From Rhodocyclaceae bacterium UBA6160 (GTDB taxonomy: Bacteria > Pseudomonadota > Gammaproteobacteria > Burkholderiales > Rhodocyclaceae): a DNA stretch of 6,412 nucleotides. Position numbers and translations under genes: made by a program. The notes below the pieces were generated by a model that made no database searches, was not told where the DNA came from, and saw nothing but the letters and a program-made list of their open reading frames with translations. Positions 6,208-6,412 of this stretch are shown piece after piece. The DNA is taken from NCBI GenBank assembly GCA_002422995.1, contig DIUK01000028.1, positions 39,460 to 45,871 on the forward strand, written 5' to 3'. Numbering within the stretch: position 1 is the first letter of the stretch; every line of letters begins with the position of its first letter.

Positions 6208-6412
6208 ATGACTTCACAATTCATAGGTGATCCGACGGGTAGTCAGTCGTCTGGAAATTACACAGGGGCTGCGCCCGCGGTTTGGCCTGCAAAGATCAAC
6301 CAGATACCCAAGGAGATTTTTGGAGATCCGACGATATTTGAAGATGAACTCAAAAATATTTTTTACGGCGATTGCTGGCATGCTGTTGGTCACGTTGCCG
6401 AAGTGCCAAACA
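6208..6412 (+). CDS. Second Rieske oxygenase alpha subunit, N-terminal fragment (continues past the right edge)
   Basis: Translation of the last 205 bases gives 68 residues that run off the window. After a polar, Gly/Ser-rich leader of about 25 residues come IPKEIFGDPTIFEDELKNIF (33-52) and YGDCWHAVGHVAEVPN (53-68). This is the characteristic pre-Rieske segment of oxygenase large subunits: a helix written as 'xxExELxxIFyg.W..vgH..eiP'. The first alpha subunit has the equivalent YEQELERIFGRCWLFLAHES at 26-45, but the two proteins differ elsewhere, so this is not a simple recent duplicate. The Rieske cysteines and iron ligands lie beyond the edge. It starts 13 nt after the beta stop, so it is the fourth gene of the cluster. 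Its function is unknown; it could be another ring dioxygenase, a salicylate-type hydroxylase or a demethylase-like monooxygenase. Confidence 0.85.
   Translation, partial: MTSQFIGDPTGSQSSGNYTGAAPAVWPAKINQIPKEIFGDPTIFEDELKNIFYGDCWHAVGHVAEVPN

Noticed and set aside
1..6412. CRISPR array, tRNA, rRNA, insertion sequence or attachment site
   Set aside because: No regularly spaced repeats, no tRNA-like cloverleaf, no transposase and no terminal inverted repeats with target duplications were seen on either strand.

Overview
The window looks like a piece of a betaproteobacterial chromosome. The evidence is a recognisable proteobacterial Mfd, moderate base composition, Shine-Dalgarno-led genes, and an aromatic ring-hydroxylating oxygenase cluster of the sort common in Burkholderiales and relatives. 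The lineage call is an inference from protein character, not a database result. Five protein genes are supported: two are transcribed leftward (minus strand) and the rest rightward (plus strand), with a 260-bp AT-rich divergent region between the groups.

Left part (1-3156, minus strand). Positions 1-1687 hold the first 562 codons of mfd, the transcription-repair coupling factor, running off the left edge inside the RNA-polymerase-interacting domain. Upstream of it, after a 194-bp gap with a consensus -10 hexamer, is a 424-residue polytopic membrane protein made of an MgtC/SapB-type N-terminal domain and a DUF4010 C-terminal domain (1882-3156). Both look like ordinary chromosomal genes.

Divergent region (3157-3416). 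It contains a three-unit 11-bp tandem repeat just upstream of the membrane-protein gene. It also contains a near-perfect 33-bp palindrome (3341-3373) lying over the -10 of a plausible sigma-70 promoter that faces the oxygenase cluster. This is the best candidate regulatory site in the window.

Right part (3417-6412, plus strand). The order is a BenD-like short-chain dehydrogenase, a naphthalene-dioxygenase-like Rieske oxygenase alpha subunit, its beta subunit, and the start of a second, different Rieske alpha subunit that runs off the right edge. The alpha subunit carries every expected metal ligand at almost the same residue numbers as naphthalene dioxygenase. The likely scheme is that the alpha/beta oxygenase makes a cis-dihydrodiol from an aromatic (perhaps carboxylated) compound and the dehydrogenase re-aromatises it to a catechol. 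The second oxygenase probably handles another substrate or step. No ferredoxin, reductase, ring-cleavage enzyme, transporter or regulator gene lies within the window, so the substrate cannot be fixed.

The most notable points are the dedicated palindrome, the pairing of a naphthalene-dioxygenase-type alpha with a benzoate-diol-type dehydrogenase, and two dissimilar oxygenase alpha genes in one transcription unit.
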